Shown piece by piece: positions 16,202-25,128 of a stretch of 64,000 nt of DNA; position 1 is the stretch's first letter, and every line of letters begins with the position of its first letter. The position numbers and the translations under genes are program-made. The stretch is from Deltaproteobacteria bacterium (GTDB taxonomy: Bacteria; Desulfobacterota; GWC2-55-46; JADFVP01), in contig JAJCZH010000003.1 of NCBI GenBank assembly GCA_029262515.1, forward strand, positions 62,001-126,000, given 5' to 3'. The notes under the pieces were generated by a model that saw nothing but the letters and a program-made list of their open reading frames with translations, ran no database searches and was not told where the DNA came from.

Positions 16202-17542
16202 ATGAAGCGTACAAGAAACACGTGCTTATTCCACCGTCTTTTATATACTGCATGCCTGCCATCCGGTATAGCCATAATGCTTTTTGTACTGCTCGTACCA
16301 GTCCCCGGCAGCGTTTTTGCCGGTACCGTTACTATTGAAGAGGCCTCCAGGCTCTCTATTACCGGCCATGAAGATGTCAGAATAGCGAGGCAAGGGGTGG
16401 TAGCCGCTGAGAGTTCGGTCTCCAAGGCAACCTCTTATATGCTGCCGTCTCTTAAAGCCGAGGGAACTTTCACCCGTTTTTCCGAGCAGAAGAGCGTAGG
16501 CAGCACGCTGCTTCAACCCGATGACAGCGCCAATGTTACGGTAAGTCTCTCGCAGTCGCTCTTTTCGGGAGGTTCGAGATGGAGCGCCAGAAGGGGCGCC
16601 AAGTTCGGGGTCATGAAGAGCCGCCATTCTCTCGATGCAACCAGAGAGACGGTACTGCTTGCTACTAAACGCGCATACTTCAACGCGCTTAAGGCCACAC
16701 GGGATCTTGAGCTGAAGCAGGCGGCTGTAAAGAGGGCGATTGAGCGCAAAAGGGTTGCTACGGCCCGCTTTAGCGTTGGCGAGGTAGTAAAGAGTGCGGT
16801 TCTACGGGCCGAGGCCGAGGTTGCAGGCGCTGAGGCCGAGTTCATAAAAGCGAATACCGCGCTTATAGACAGTAAGAACCGGCTCAAAAGAATAATTGGC
16901 ATAAGCGGGGAGATTGAGCTTGTTGAGCCGGAGTTCGACACAATACTCAAAGAGGATGTAGAGGAACTGATAAAACTCGCACTCAAACGGCGGCTAGACT
17001 ATAAAGCGAACCTGCTTGATAGAAAAATCGCCTCAGAAGGCGTCAGGGAGGTAAGGGGAGCTTTTATGCCCTCTTTAGCCTTGCAAGGACTCTATACCTG
17101 GAACGACAAGAACCCGCAAACGGCCTTTTTACTCGATGAAACCGTCTCTGCCTCAGTGGTTCTCTCTTACCCTCTGTTTGAAGGCGGATTGAGGCGTGCG
17201 GAACTGAAAGAGGCGAAGAGCAGAGTACACGTGGCCGAGCTTGAGCTGATAGCCGCCACGCACGATATTGAACTCGAAGTGCGCGAGGCATACAACCGCA
17301 TGGAAGCGGCTTCAGCCGTCATCGAGTCGTACAGAAGGCAACTCTCCTTTGCCGAGGAGGATTACAAGATGGTATTCGAACAGTTCAAGTTCGGCCTCGC
17401 AACCACGGTTGATGTAATCGACTCGGACACAGAACTGCTCGACGCTGAGCGGGCCCTTATGAACTCTACCTATGACATGCAGGTGGATATACTGGAGCTT
17501 AAGTACGCTGTAGGCACGCTTCTCGATAACTATTCCAAGTAG
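16202..17542 (+). CDS. TolC-family outer-membrane efflux protein
   Basis: A 446-aa outer-membrane factor. It has an N-terminal signal peptide (ending VFAG, about residue 40) and two repeated OEP halves of long alpha-helical coiled coil with short strands (for example YMLPSLKAEGTFTRF in the first half and AFMPSLALQGLYTW in the second), ending with a helical region YAVGTLLDNY. It forms the trimeric exit duct for the adaptor and RND pump encoded downstream on the same strand. A ribosome binding site (AGGAG) precedes the ATG. The substrate cannot be read from the sequence. Confidence 0.9.
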   Translation: MKRTRNTCLFHRLLYTACLPSGIAIMLFVLLVPVPGSVFAGTVTIEEASRLSITGHEDVRIARQGVVAAESSVSKATSYMLPSLKAEGTFTRFSEQKSVGSTLLQPDDSANVTVSLSQSLFSGGSRWSARRGAKFGVMKSRHSLDATRETVLLATKRAYFNALKATRDLELKQAAVKRAIERKRVATARFSVGEVVKSAVLRAEAEVAGAEAEFIKANTALIDSKNRLKRIIGISGEIELVEPEFDTILKEDVEELIKLALKRRLDYKANLLDRKIASEGVREVRGAFMPSLALQGLYTWNDKNPQTAFLLDETVSASVVLSYPLFEGGLRRAELKEAKSRVHVAELELIAATHDIELEVREAYNRMEAASAVIESYRRQLSFAEEDYKMVFEQFKFGLATTVDVIDSDTELLDAERALMNSTYDMQVDILELKYAVGTLLDNYSK

Positions 17543-17632
17543 TATTTGTGCCTAGCTATTTTGACTGATGCCGCTTTGACCTGAGGGTGGCAATCGATAG
17601 ACCAACAATACGTAAGCCGGAGGTTTTATCTG

Positions 17633-18760
17633 ATGAGACGTTTTTTTACAACCATTACCGTTTGTATGGTTTTACTGCTCTTTAACGCGCTTGCGACTCA
17701 CTCGGAAGCAGAGAATAAGGAACATAAAGCCAGTTCCGGCGGACCTCCTCCCGCCCATGTAGTGACAGCCAGGGCCCAGACGGCAATGGTTGCGCCTGAA
17801 AACGAATACATAGGCAGCGTCTTTTTTCAGGAGGTCTCTGAAATAGCCTCAGAGGTCAAGGGTAGAATAGAGACCGTCAACTTCGAAGAAGGACAGAGGA
17901 TCAAGTCCGGGTTCAAGCTCATACAGATCGATTCAGAGATCCTCGAAAGCTCTCTTCTTGCCACCCATGCCACATACGGGCAGGTAGCGGCGAATCTCGA
18001 AAAGGCGCATATAGACTTCAAACGCGTCAAGAGACTCTACGAAAAAGAGCTTGTGAGCGGAAAAGATTATGATGAATACAGGTTCAGGGTCAAGGTACTC
18101 GAAAAGCAGCTCGCAGCGCTAAGAGCCGAAGTAGCGCAGATTAAGGCCGAGTTGAACAAGAAGTCGATCCGGGCTCCTTTTGGCGGCGTAATACTTAAAA
18201 AGAACGTTGACAGAGGGGAGTGGTTGTCACCGGGCTCTCCGGTGGCCACCCTTGCCAAGGACGATATAGTTGAGATTATCGTAAACGTGCCCGAAAAGGT
18301 GGTAACGTACTCCAGTGTAGGTCTTGTTGTTAATGTTGATGTGGCTGGCCGCTCATTAAAAGGGGTTATTGCCGCAATAATTCCAAGAGGTGACGTCTCC
18401 ACCCGTACCTTCCCTGTAAAGATCCGCATCGATAACCGCTACATGCTTATTGAAGGCATGGCTGCCAAGGTCCGTTTACCTAGAGACGAAAGGGTCGAGG
18501 CAACGGTGGTTGACAGGGACGCTGTTATAAACTACATGGGCTCTCAGGTAGTCTGGGCCGTGAGAGACAGAAAAGCGACAGTAGTGCCGGTAAGGGTCAT
18601 AGGGTATGACGGAAGTATGGTTGGAGTTTCTGCCGCAGGTCTCGGCAACGGTGACGAGGTCGTAATAAAAGGCAATGAGCGGTTAAGACCCGACCAGCCA
18701 GTTAAGGTCGTCGGGGGTGTGGTGGAAACGACGAAAAAGAAAGAGCATAAAGCAGAGTAG
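17633..18760 (+). CDS. RND efflux periplasmic adaptor (MFP/HlyD family)
   Basis: A 375-aa membrane-fusion protein. After a signal peptide (about 1-26) it has the lipoyl half-motif (SEVKGRIETVNFEEGQRIK), a coiled-coil hairpin (about 110-165), the second lipoyl half (IRAPFGGVI), a beta-barrel domain and a membrane-proximal domain. There is no lipobox Cys, so it is probably a soluble or signal-anchored adaptor rather than a lipoprotein. GGAGG precedes the ATG. It links the TolC-like gene before it and the RND pump after it. The C-terminal tail is Lys-rich (TTKKKEHKAE). Confidence 0.92.
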   Translation: MRRFFTTITVCMVLLLFNALATHSEAENKEHKASSGGPPPAHVVTARAQTAMVAPENEYIGSVFFQEVSEIASEVKGRIETVNFEEGQRIKSGFKLIQIDSEILESSLLATHATYGQVAANLEKAHIDFKRVKRLYEKELVSGKDYDEYRFRVKVLEKQLAALRAEVAQIKAELNKKSIRAPFGGVILKKNVDRGEWLSPGSPVATLAKDDIVEIIVNVPEKVVTYSSVGLVVNVDVAGRSLKGVIAAIIPRGDVSTRTFPVKIRIDNRYMLIEGMAAKVRLPRDERVEATVVDRDAVINYMGSQVVWAVRDRKATVVPVRVIGYDGSMVGVSAAGLGNGDEVVIKGNERLRPDQPVKVVGGVVETTKKKEHKAE

Positions 18761-18886
18761 AATATCTTTAAGATTGAGCATTATAAAAATATTATAACAT
18801 TCTTTAATTTAAAGATTTTTATCATCAACTGCCTAACAATTTAGATTGTAATATTGAGGCAGTTTCCCGAACCGAAAGAACCGGGC

Positions 18887-21800
18887 ATGAACTTAGTAGA
18901 GTATTCAATTAAAAAACCTGTAACGGTAATAGTCGGAGTAATCCTTCTGGTTCTCTTTGGCGTTATCGGGCTCTTCAGCATGCCTTACCAGTTGAGCCCA
19001 ACCGTTACCGAGCCGGAGATTACCGTTACGACCATCTGGCCGGGCGCGACCCCGTATGAAATAGAGCGCGACATTATCGAACCGCAAGAGCAGGTATTGA
19101 AGGGAATACCCGGACTTGTACAGATGGAGTCTTCCTCTTTTAACAACCAGGGCAGTATCACGTTGCGCTTCAAGGTCGGCACAGACCTCGACGCTGCGCT
19201 TCTCAGGGTTTCAAACAAGGTTAACGAGGTACCCGACTACCCGGAGAATGTCGAAAAACCCTTCATCAACGCCACGGGTGCGGCGTCGAGCCCGGTTATA
19301 TGGATGATCTTCAGGGCGCGTCCCGACAACCCTACCCCTATTGCAACCTACAGGACCTTCTTTGAAGACGAGATTCGTCAGCATATAGAGCGTGTCGACG
19401 GCGTTGCCGACCTCTTCATCTCCGGAGGCACGGAAAAAGAGATGCATATAGTCGTAGACCCGGAGAAGCTCGCCGCCTACGACCTCTCTATCAGCGAGAT
19501 CATGTCAGTCCTGCGTAGTGAAAACGTCAATATCTCTGCCGGAACCATGGGGCTTGGGCGCAGAAACTACAGGATTAGAACAGTCAGTGAGCTCAAATCC
19601 CCAGAAGAAATCGGCTCAATAGTATTGAAGTCCACAGGACAGAGGCGCGTAAAACTCTCTAACGTCGCAGAAATCGGTTTCGGTTACGAAACACCTGCCA
19701 CCGCAATGATGCACAATATGACAGACGGCATAGCGGTTGGCGTAAAACCGGAGCCGGGCACCAACATACTGGAGCTTACCGAGAGTGTTGAAGAGGTGGT
19801 TAATGAAGTGAACGCGAACCGGCTTGAGGGCGTCGGCGTCTACCTCGACTGGGTCTACGACCAACGCCCGTATATTAACGGCGCCATAAACCTTGTTCGC
19901 CAGAATATAATAATCGGCGGTGTTCTGGCCATAATCGTACTTATTCTCTTTCTTAGAAGCGCCGCTTCCACGCTTGTGGTTGCCGTAGCCATACCTATAA
20001 GTATATTCGGTACATTCATTGTCATGAACGGTCTCGGACGGAACCTTAACGTCGTAAGTCTCGCCGGAATCTCTTTTGCCGTCGGTATGCTTGTCGATAA
20101 CGCAATTGTGGTGCTCGAAAATATCGACCGTCACAGGCAGATGGGTAAAACCCCTTTTCAGGCCGCCTACGAGGGCACTACAGAGGTATGGGGCGCTATT
20201 TTAGCCTCTACCGTGACTACAGTAGCCGTATTCCTGCCGGTTGTCTTTATAAAAGATGAGGCAGGCCAGCTCTTTCAGGATATTGCCATTGCGATAACGG
20301 TCTCGGTCGTTTTAAGCCTCATTGTCTCAATTACCGTTATTCCAATGCTCTCGAAGCTCCTCTTTTCACTCGGCAACAAGGGCGATAAAGAGGACGCAAA
20401 GAGTATAGATGAAGACATCAAAAAACAGAACCGGATAGAGCAGTTCGGCAAAAGAGTAGTAACTATCTATATGAACCTTCTAGGTACGGTTCTTAAAACC
20501 AGCACAACGCGGTTAGTAACGGTGGGCATACTCGTTCTCTTTGCAGTAGGTTCTACAATACTGCTGATGCCTAAGATGGAGTACCTGCCTCAGGGTAATA
20601 GAAACCTTGTGATAAATATACTTATTCCGCCTCCCGGACTCTCTTACAATGAGCGCAAGGATATAGGCGAACATATATTTAAAGCCGCCGAGCCGCATAT
20701 TAATGCTGAACATGACGGTCTGCCTGCTATTGAGAATATGTTCTACGTAGGTGGAGAGCGTATGATGCTCTTCGGGGCCACTTCAGAGAGCATAAGCCGG
20801 GCCAAGGAGTACATACCTTTCTTCACCCGTGTCATTTACTCTATTCCGGGCATGTTCGGCATAAGCATGCAGGCCGGTATCTTCCAGAGCAGTCTCGGCA
20901 GAGGAAGAACCATAGATATTGATATAAGCGGAGGCGACATCAACCAGATAGTGCGCGTAGCCGGCACGATGTTTGGCATGCTGAAACAGAGCATGCCTAC
21001 GGCTCAGATTCGGCCCGTACCCTCTCTTGAGCTTCTATACCCGGAGGTCCGCCTTCTGCCGGAACGCGACAGGTTAAAGGCCGCGGGAATGAGCTCGAGC
21101 GATCTCGGTATCTTCTTAGACGTCTTGATGGACGGGCGCAAGATAGGGGACTTTAAAGAAGAGGGCAGAAAGAAGATCGATCTTATACTCAAGACCTCAA
21201 GGAACGACATACAGACGCCTGAGGATCTATACAACGCCCCTGTGGTTACGCCGCGCTCTGCTATCGTTCCGGCCTCGTCTCTTTCAACGCTCGTGCGCAC
21301 CACCGGTATCTCCCAGATTCGCCACCTCGAACGGCAGAGGACCGTTACGCTTGAAATCACGCCGCCGGAATACCTGGCGCTTCAGAGCGCTATGGAGAGC
21401 ATAAGAGACGAAATAATACCGGGTATTGAAGCCCAGGGCATTACTACCGGTATAGAGATTAAGTTGAGCGGGGCAGCCGGAAAACTTACCGAGACGCGCC
21501 GGGCGCTGCAGTGGAACTTCCTGCTTGCCGCCGTAATTGTCTACCTCTTGATGTCGGCCATGTTCGCCAATTTTATCTATCCCGTTATCATTCTCTTTAC
21601 GGTGCCTTTGGCCGCTGCCGGCGGTTTCATCGGGCTAAAACTCGTAAACCTTCTTCTTACGCCCCAGCCGCTCGATATTCTGACCATGCTCGGTTTCGTT
21701 ATCCTTATTGGCGTGGTAGTAAACAATGCCATCCTTATAATACATCAGGCGCTCAACAATATAAGACACAAGGGCATGGAGCACGCGGAAGCGATTCGTA

Positions 21801-22033
21801 CTTCGACGCGATCGCGTCTGAGGCCGATCTACATGAGTGCGTTTACCAGTATTTTCGGTATGTTGCCCCTTGTTTTAGCGCCCGGACCGGGTAGCGAACT
21901 CTACCGTGGGCTCGGTAGCGTGGTGCTCGGCGGCCTCGCAGTCTCAACCATCTTTACCGTCTTTATTATTCCGGCCCTGCTCTTGTTCGTCATTAAACGC
22001 GAACAGAGAAGAACAGATAATGAAGACGAATAA
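18887..22033 (+). CDS. RND efflux pump, HAE-1/AcrB-like
   Basis: A 1048-aa inner-membrane transporter started at ATG 18887, where the family-typical N-terminus MNLVEYSIKKPVTVIVGV begins; the TTG at 18854 would add 11 atypical residues. It has the RND layout: TM1, a large periplasmic loop, TM2-TM7, a second loop and TM8-TM12. The TM4 proton-relay motif reads GMLVDNAIVVLENI, with Asn where AcrB has its second Asp. It forms a tripartite drug or metabolite exporter with the two genes upstream. The 126-nt gap before it is very AT-rich, with a CTTTAA/TTAAAG palindrome at 18802-18814 that may modulate expression. Confidence 0.92.
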   Translation: MNLVEYSIKKPVTVIVGVILLVLFGVIGLFSMPYQLSPTVTEPEITVTTIWPGATPYEIERDIIEPQEQVLKGIPGLVQMESSSFNNQGSITLRFKVGTDLDAALLRVSNKVNEVPDYPENVEKPFINATGAASSPVIWMIFRARPDNPTPIATYRTFFEDEIRQHIERVDGVADLFISGGTEKEMHIVVDPEKLAAYDLSISEIMSVLRSENVNISAGTMGLGRRNYRIRTVSELKSPEEIGSIVLKSTGQRRVKLSNVAEIGFGYETPATAMMHNMTDGIAVGVKPEPGTNILELTESVEEVVNEVNANRLEGVGVYLDWVYDQRPYINGAINLVRQNIIIGGVLAIIVLILFLRSAASTLVVAVAIPISIFGTFIVMNGLGRNLNVVSLAGISFAVGMLVDNAIVVLENIDRHRQMGKTPFQAAYEGTTEVWGAILASTVTTVAVFLPVVFIKDEAGQLFQDIAIAITVSVVLSLIVSITVIPMLSKLLFSLGNKGDKEDAKSIDEDIKKQNRIEQFGKRVVTIYMNLLGTVLKTSTTRLVTVGILVLFAVGSTILLMPKMEYLPQGNRNLVINILIPPPGLSYNERKDIGEHIFKAAEPHINAEHDGLPAIENMFYVGGERMMLFGATSESISRAKEYIPFFTRVIYSIPGMFGISMQAGIFQSSLGRGRTIDIDISGGDINQIVRVAGTMFGMLKQSMPTAQIRPVPSLELLYPEVRLLPERDRLKAAGMSSSDLGIFLDVLMDGRKIGDFKEEGRKKIDLILKTSRNDIQTPEDLYNAPVVTPRSAIVPASSLSTLVRTTGISQIRHLERQRTVTLEITPPEYLALQSAMESIRDEIIPGIEAQGITTGIEIKLSGAAGKLTETRRALQWNFLLAAVIVYLLMSAMFANFIYPVIILFTVPLAAAGGFIGLKLVNLLLTPQPLDILTMLGFVILIGVVVNNAILIIHQALNNIRHKGMEHAEAIRTSTRSRLRPIYMSAFTSIFGMLPLVLAPGPGSELYRGLGSVVLGGLAVSTIFTVFIIPALLLFVIKREQRRTDNEDE

Positions 22034-22148
22034 CTGGAAAATTCCTAAAATTTATTGATCGAAATCATCGATTATGTTAATACCTTTTGATATACTCGAT
22101 TAAATAGAAGCGTATTAATTGACCGTACTTGCTGAGGGAGAAAGAGTT

Positions 22149-22364
22149 ATGGATATAGAAGATATCAGTGGAGATATGACTACAGGCGTAGTGACCGAGA
22201 CCTGGCCCGCAACTAAAGAGGTCTTTAGCAGACACTTCGGCACCGGCTGTTTCACATGCCCGGCCTTCGGAGACGAACCGATTTCAATGGCATGCGCAAT
22301 GCACTCAACCGATCTCGATACGTTCGTAGGCGAGCTGAAAGAGGCGGCAGGGCAGGGCGCTTAG
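22149..22364 (+). CDS. DUF1858-type small protein
   Basis: A 71-aa protein started at ATG 22149, which has GAGGGAG eight bases upstream; a TTG at 22119 would add ten residues. It matches the DUF1858/ScdA-N-like family: an N-terminal WPATKEVFSRHFGTGCFTCP segment with a CxxC, then ACAMHSTDLDTFVGEL. These small proteins accompany hybrid-cluster proteins, YtfE/ScdA-like iron proteins or nitrate/sulfur enzymes; their biochemical role is not firmly known. It follows the RND gene by 115 nt and ends in a strong hairpin, so it may be its own unit. Confidence 0.75.
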   Translation: MDIEDISGDMTTGVVTETWPATKEVFSRHFGTGCFTCPAFGDEPISMACAMHSTDLDTFVGELKEAAGQGA

Positions 22365-22440
22365 CAGCTTCTGTTCTTTTGTAATTGCAGAAATCCATAC
22401 CGGTTGTCATGCTCAATACTTAACAATAACCGCCATTGCT

Positions 22441-22478
22441 ATAAATACGGCCTGCTATCTTTGACAGGCCGTATTTAT
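22441..22478 (+). terminator. Hairpin terminator after DUF1858 gene
   Basis: A perfect 14-bp stem (22441-22454 pairing with 22465-22478) with a 10-nt loop, ending in a short T-rich run. It lies 77 nt after the DUF1858 stop and before the tRNA promoter. The T-tract is modest, so termination efficiency is uncertain. Confidence 0.6.
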
Positions 22479-22513
22479 TTGATTCTACGCCCGCACACAA
22501 CCCAAGTCTACCC

Positions 22514-22542
22514 TTGACTAATATCGCCCTTCTGCGTATACT
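22514..22542 (+). promoter_or_regulatory. Sigma-70 promoter of tRNA-Arg
   Basis: TTGACT (22514-22519) and TATACT (22537-22542) separated by exactly 17 nt, 11 nt before the tRNA 5' end. This is a near-consensus housekeeping promoter. Confidence 0.8.
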
Positions 22543-22553
22543 TTACAGTTCTT

Positions 22554-22629
22554 GCCCCCGTAGCTCAGGGGATAGAGCAATGGATTCCTAATCCATGTGT
22601 CGGACGTTCGAATCGTCTCGGGGGCACCA
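22554..22629 (+). tRNA. tRNA-Arg(CCU)
   Basis: The 76-nt sequence folds as a cloverleaf: a 7-bp acceptor stem (GCCCCCG/CGGGGGC), D-stem GCTC/GAGC, anticodon stem ATGGA/TCCAT around loop TTCCTAA giving anticodon CCT (reads AGG), T-arm with TTCGAAT loop, and an encoded CCA end at 22627-22629. It has its own promoter and terminator, so it is monocistronic. Confidence 0.95.
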
Positions 22630-22637
22630 ATAAATTT

Positions 22638-22677
22638 AAGGGGTTACAGGCATACTGCCTGTAACCCCTTTTCTTTT
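22638..22677 (+). terminator. Rho-independent terminator of tRNA-Arg
   Basis: A 15-bp perfect stem (22638-22652 with 22656-22670) and a 3-nt loop, followed by TTCTTTT. It starts 8 nt after the tRNA. Confidence 0.85.
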
Positions 22678-22679
22678 AA

Positions 22680-22952
22680 TGATACATCTATTCCAAACCT
22701 CTTCCCAAACACTGGGTAGTTACATGATGATCATCGAATGTATGAAAAACCGACACATCACAAAGACTTTTACGTTTTAGACCCCCAACGCTATTTAATT
22801 GAAAAAAACCGTTTTTTTCTGTTTTGTCCAGTACCATTACCTGTTTTAATGCTATTTGCACATCTATCGTTTTTTGCAATTTATATTGACTTATTGTTGA
22901 CTTACAGGTCCATTGTCTAAAAAATGTATAGCCTTCTATATATATAAAAGCC
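22680..22952. other. AT-rich gap after the tRNA, no gene seen
   Basis: This stretch holds only short open frames without ribosome binding sites. It is visibly more AT-rich than its neighbours. A 10-bp palindrome GATGATCATC at 22726-22735 is flanked by TACAT and AATGTA, and could be a regulator site. I found no second copy of the tRNA 3' end that would mark an integrated element. Confidence 0.4.
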
Positions 22953-22980
22953 TTGACCTCATTTAGATATCAACTATAAT
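22953..22980 (+). promoter_or_regulatory. Sigma-70 promoter abutting an unknown gene
   Basis: TTGACC (22953-22958) and a perfect TATAAT (22975-22980) separated by 16 nt. The next start codon (22990) lies only 9 nt after the -10 box and has no Shine-Dalgarno sequence, so the transcript would start within a few bases of the ATG. Confidence 0.75.
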
Positions 22981-22989
22981 AGTACTATT

Positions 22990-23442
22990 ATGGATAAGAC
23001 AACAGACAAATACTATCTCGTTTCTCCAGGCGATGAACGCCTTAAAAAGCTGAGGGACGGAGCTCAACGCTACCTCTGGATGCGTGAAGACGGTGGGCAA
23101 TGGGTTCGTATAGTCAACCAGAGCTGGAGAGAGCAGCATAAAGACGATATTATTAAACTCTGCTCCATTGTCGAAAGCCCTCTGTTGCTAGACTGGTCAA
23201 GCGCCTACCTCCACAACAACGGCTATCAGTCGGGCTGGCTCAACCGTAACGGCCGCTTTTACGGCTGTCCTGAAAATTATCACGATAAACTTGCATACTT
23301 TGTGCTCGGTATACAGGTCGGTGAACTGGAGCAGACCGGCTGGGTCAGAGTTAATAATCCCGTGTATTATACTCATGTGAAAAGACTGAGTGAAGAGCAG
23401 AAAAACTGGCTCTCCTCCAACGGGCATAAGGTCTACGATTGA
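22990..23442 (+). CDS. Unrecognised 150-aa protein, probably leaderless
   Basis: I do not recognise a named family. The protein is cytosolic by appearance (no signal peptide or membrane segment) and rich in Trp, Tyr and Asn. Residues about 88-118 contain a GWLNRNGRFYGCPENYHDKL element (Gly-Trp, Gly, Tyr, Cys, His), followed by GELEQTGWVRV and LSEEQKNWLSSNGHKVYD. This layout recalls small uncharacterised proteins seen in phages and Firmicutes (from memory, not checked). The gene follows a strong promoter with almost no 5' leader. It stands alone, in AT-rich DNA downstream of a tRNA gene, so acquisition by transfer is possible but not shown. Confidence 0.7.
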   Translation: MDKTTDKYYLVSPGDERLKKLRDGAQRYLWMREDGGQWVRIVNQSWREQHKDDIIKLCSIVESPLLLDWSSAYLHNNGYQSGWLNRNGRFYGCPENYHDKLAYFVLGIQVGELEQTGWVRVNNPVYYTHVKRLSEEQKNWLSSNGHKVYD

Positions 23443-23597
23443 TACTCTCTTTATCGCTTTGGAAACAGAACTGCTTACACCCTCCCCCGAAACACATAAT
23501 TTCTTTCATCAATAAAAAAAAGTGGTACAGTTTTTTTACATAAGGCTGATATAAGTAATATACATCGGCAAATATATAGGAGATAAGTCATATTGAT

Positions 23598-23945
23598 ATG
23601 AGCTTACAGGAACCGCACAGCATTAATAAGCGTAATTATTACAGGGTTGAATACCCTGTAAGAGAACGGCCTCGTTTTATTTCTGAGGATAATGTTGTGT
23701 ACTGCGTGCTCAATATCTCGGAAAGAGGCATCTGTTTGCTAAAAAACCCTGACACGCCTCTCGCACTAGGCTCTATTTTGCAGGGAACCGTTAACCTTCA
23801 CCAGAACGGTAAAGTAAATATCTCCGGCAAGATAATACGTGATGCCGAAGATAACCTCGGGGTTTTCTTGAGCGTAGGCATACAGTTCAGTCTGATAATA
23901 AACGAACAACAGTACCTGCAGCAGTTAAACAAGTATATCGATTAA
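23598..23945 (+). CDS. PilZ-domain protein
   Basis: A 115-aa single-domain PilZ protein: KRNYYRVEYP supplies RxxxR near residue 12 and NISERG supplies [D/N]xSxxG, with FLSVGIQF as the last strand. It would bind c-di-GMP and act on an unknown partner. The AGGAG at 23578-23582 lies 15 nt before the ATG, which is too far for normal use. An ATT two codons upstream of the ATG (23592) would sit at a better distance, so the start is uncertain. It stands alone between the unknown gene and a convergent rubrerythrin-receiver gene. Confidence 0.85.
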   Translation: MSLQEPHSINKRNYYRVEYPVRERPRFISEDNVVYCVLNISERGICLLKNPDTPLALGSILQGTVNLHQNGKVNISGKIIRDAEDNLGVFLSVGIQFSLIINEQQYLQQLNKYID

Positions 23946-24021
23946 ACGCTTCAATTCCGTATGATCCTTTCCAAATTACTTCATAACCATTTAGTCTCAC
24001 TTATCCGGTCTTTGAAGGATA

Positions 24022-24915
24022 TCAGTGCTTAATGGAATTCTTCAGTAGCTTGTCTATCGCACCGATTATTACTTTTATGCTCGCAGGTTTTTGCAGATAA
24101 TCGACCCCGTTTTCCATAAAGAAAGCCTCCCGTTCCGGGGTGATTAATCCGGTAAAAAAGAGAAATCTGTCTTTAATACCGGGGTTGATCTGTTTGATTC
24201 GGTTATAAAAATCTATTCCGTTCATTTCAGGCATATCTATATCCGAGATAGTCGCATCGTAATATTTGCTATTGAACAGTTCTAGCGCCTCTTTTCCGTT
24301 GCACGCGATATCGACAACCCCTTTCGATTCGAGCAGAGCCTTCAGCAGGTTGACCAACTTATAATCGTCTTCTACGACGAGAAGAAAACGGTCGCACCAG
24401 AGGTCGGGCAGGCGCCCTATGCTGGCAATAAGCCCTGCAGCTTCGGGCATATCGCCAAACCTGCTCAAGTAGTTCTCAATACGCCCTTTATGGTGACTCA
24501 TCTTCTCGGGAACGGTTGCAAACTCCTCAAAAGTACCCTTAACTGAGTTTACCACGTAGAGAAGGTAGCTGTTCCACTCGGAGTACTCGGCCTCAATAAT
24601 AGTCTCAAGAAACTGCCTCTTTGTAGCGTCGCCTGAGTTGAACTTCTGCTCCAGGTCGCCGAACAAAGCATCGAACCTTTTCCTCGACTCTATGTCAATC
24701 TTAACAAGGGTGGCCGAAGGTACATCCTCTGGCGTCAACTCTGCGTAGTGCTTTGCCGCCCTGGTTATAATCTCGGCATGCCATATCTCATCCCCCGCCA
24801 TCTCGCTTGCCAGTCTCGCAAGTTCAACGTCATCGGAGAAGTACTCCGAGGCCCTGATATAAAATTTTGAGGCCCGGTCCTCAAAAGCAACAAGCCAGTC
24901 AATTATCTCTTGCAT
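24022..24915 (-). CDS. Ferritin-like (rubrerythrin) domain fused to receiver
   Basis: A 297-aa protein with two parts. Residues 1-160 form a rubrerythrin-type four-helix domain with carboxylate/His ligands (Glu12 in AFEDRAS, GDEIWHAE giving E43xxH46, and a second set near EAEYSEWNSY and EKMSHHKGR). Residues about 178-293 form an intact response-regulator receiver (VVEDD pocket, Asp in SDIDMPEMNG, FFTG, LQKP). There is no rubredoxin domain or output domain after the receiver. The combination suggests that a diiron, peroxide- or oxygen-responsive domain and phosphorylation are linked in one protein. No kinase gene is adjacent. Confidence 0.8.
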   Translation of the reverse strand: MQEIIDWLVAFEDRASKFYIRASEYFSDDVELARLASEMAGDEIWHAEIITRAAKHYAELTPEDVPSATLVKIDIESRKRFDALFGDLEQKFNSGDATKRQFLETIIEAEYSEWNSYLLYVVNSVKGTFEEFATVPEKMSHHKGRIENYLSRFGDMPEAAGLIASIGRLPDLWCDRFLLVVEDDYKLVNLLKALLESKGVVDIACNGKEALELFNSKYYDATISDIDMPEMNGIDFYNRIKQINPGIKDRFLFFTGLITPEREAFFMENGVDYLQKPASIKVIIGAIDKLLKNSIKH

Positions 24916-25038
24916 ATATGCTCTCCTGTAACACTCTCACCAAAGCCACACGTATAACATTCATATCCAGAACACTTTATTAAACTATAACAGGTTTTAT
25001 CCCGATTGCCACAAACACGGACTCAGATCCAGAGCGGC

Positions 25039-25067
25039 TTGACAGAGCGTAATTCTGCGTATAGACT
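25039..25067 (+). promoter_or_regulatory. Sigma-70 promoter of msrA
   Basis: A consensus TTGACA (25039-25044) and TAGACT (25062-25067) with 17-nt spacing, about 55 nt before the msrA start. Confidence 0.65.
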
Positions 25068-25128
25068 TTAAATAATTACAAAAAATAACTTTCCATCACT
25101 TTTAATGCAAAATTCAGACGAGGAGAGT

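Noticed and set aside
22554-23600. tRNA-Arg as attachment site of an integrated element
   Set aside because: The downstream DNA is AT-rich with an unknown gene, but I saw no integrase and no repeated copy of the tRNA 3' end.
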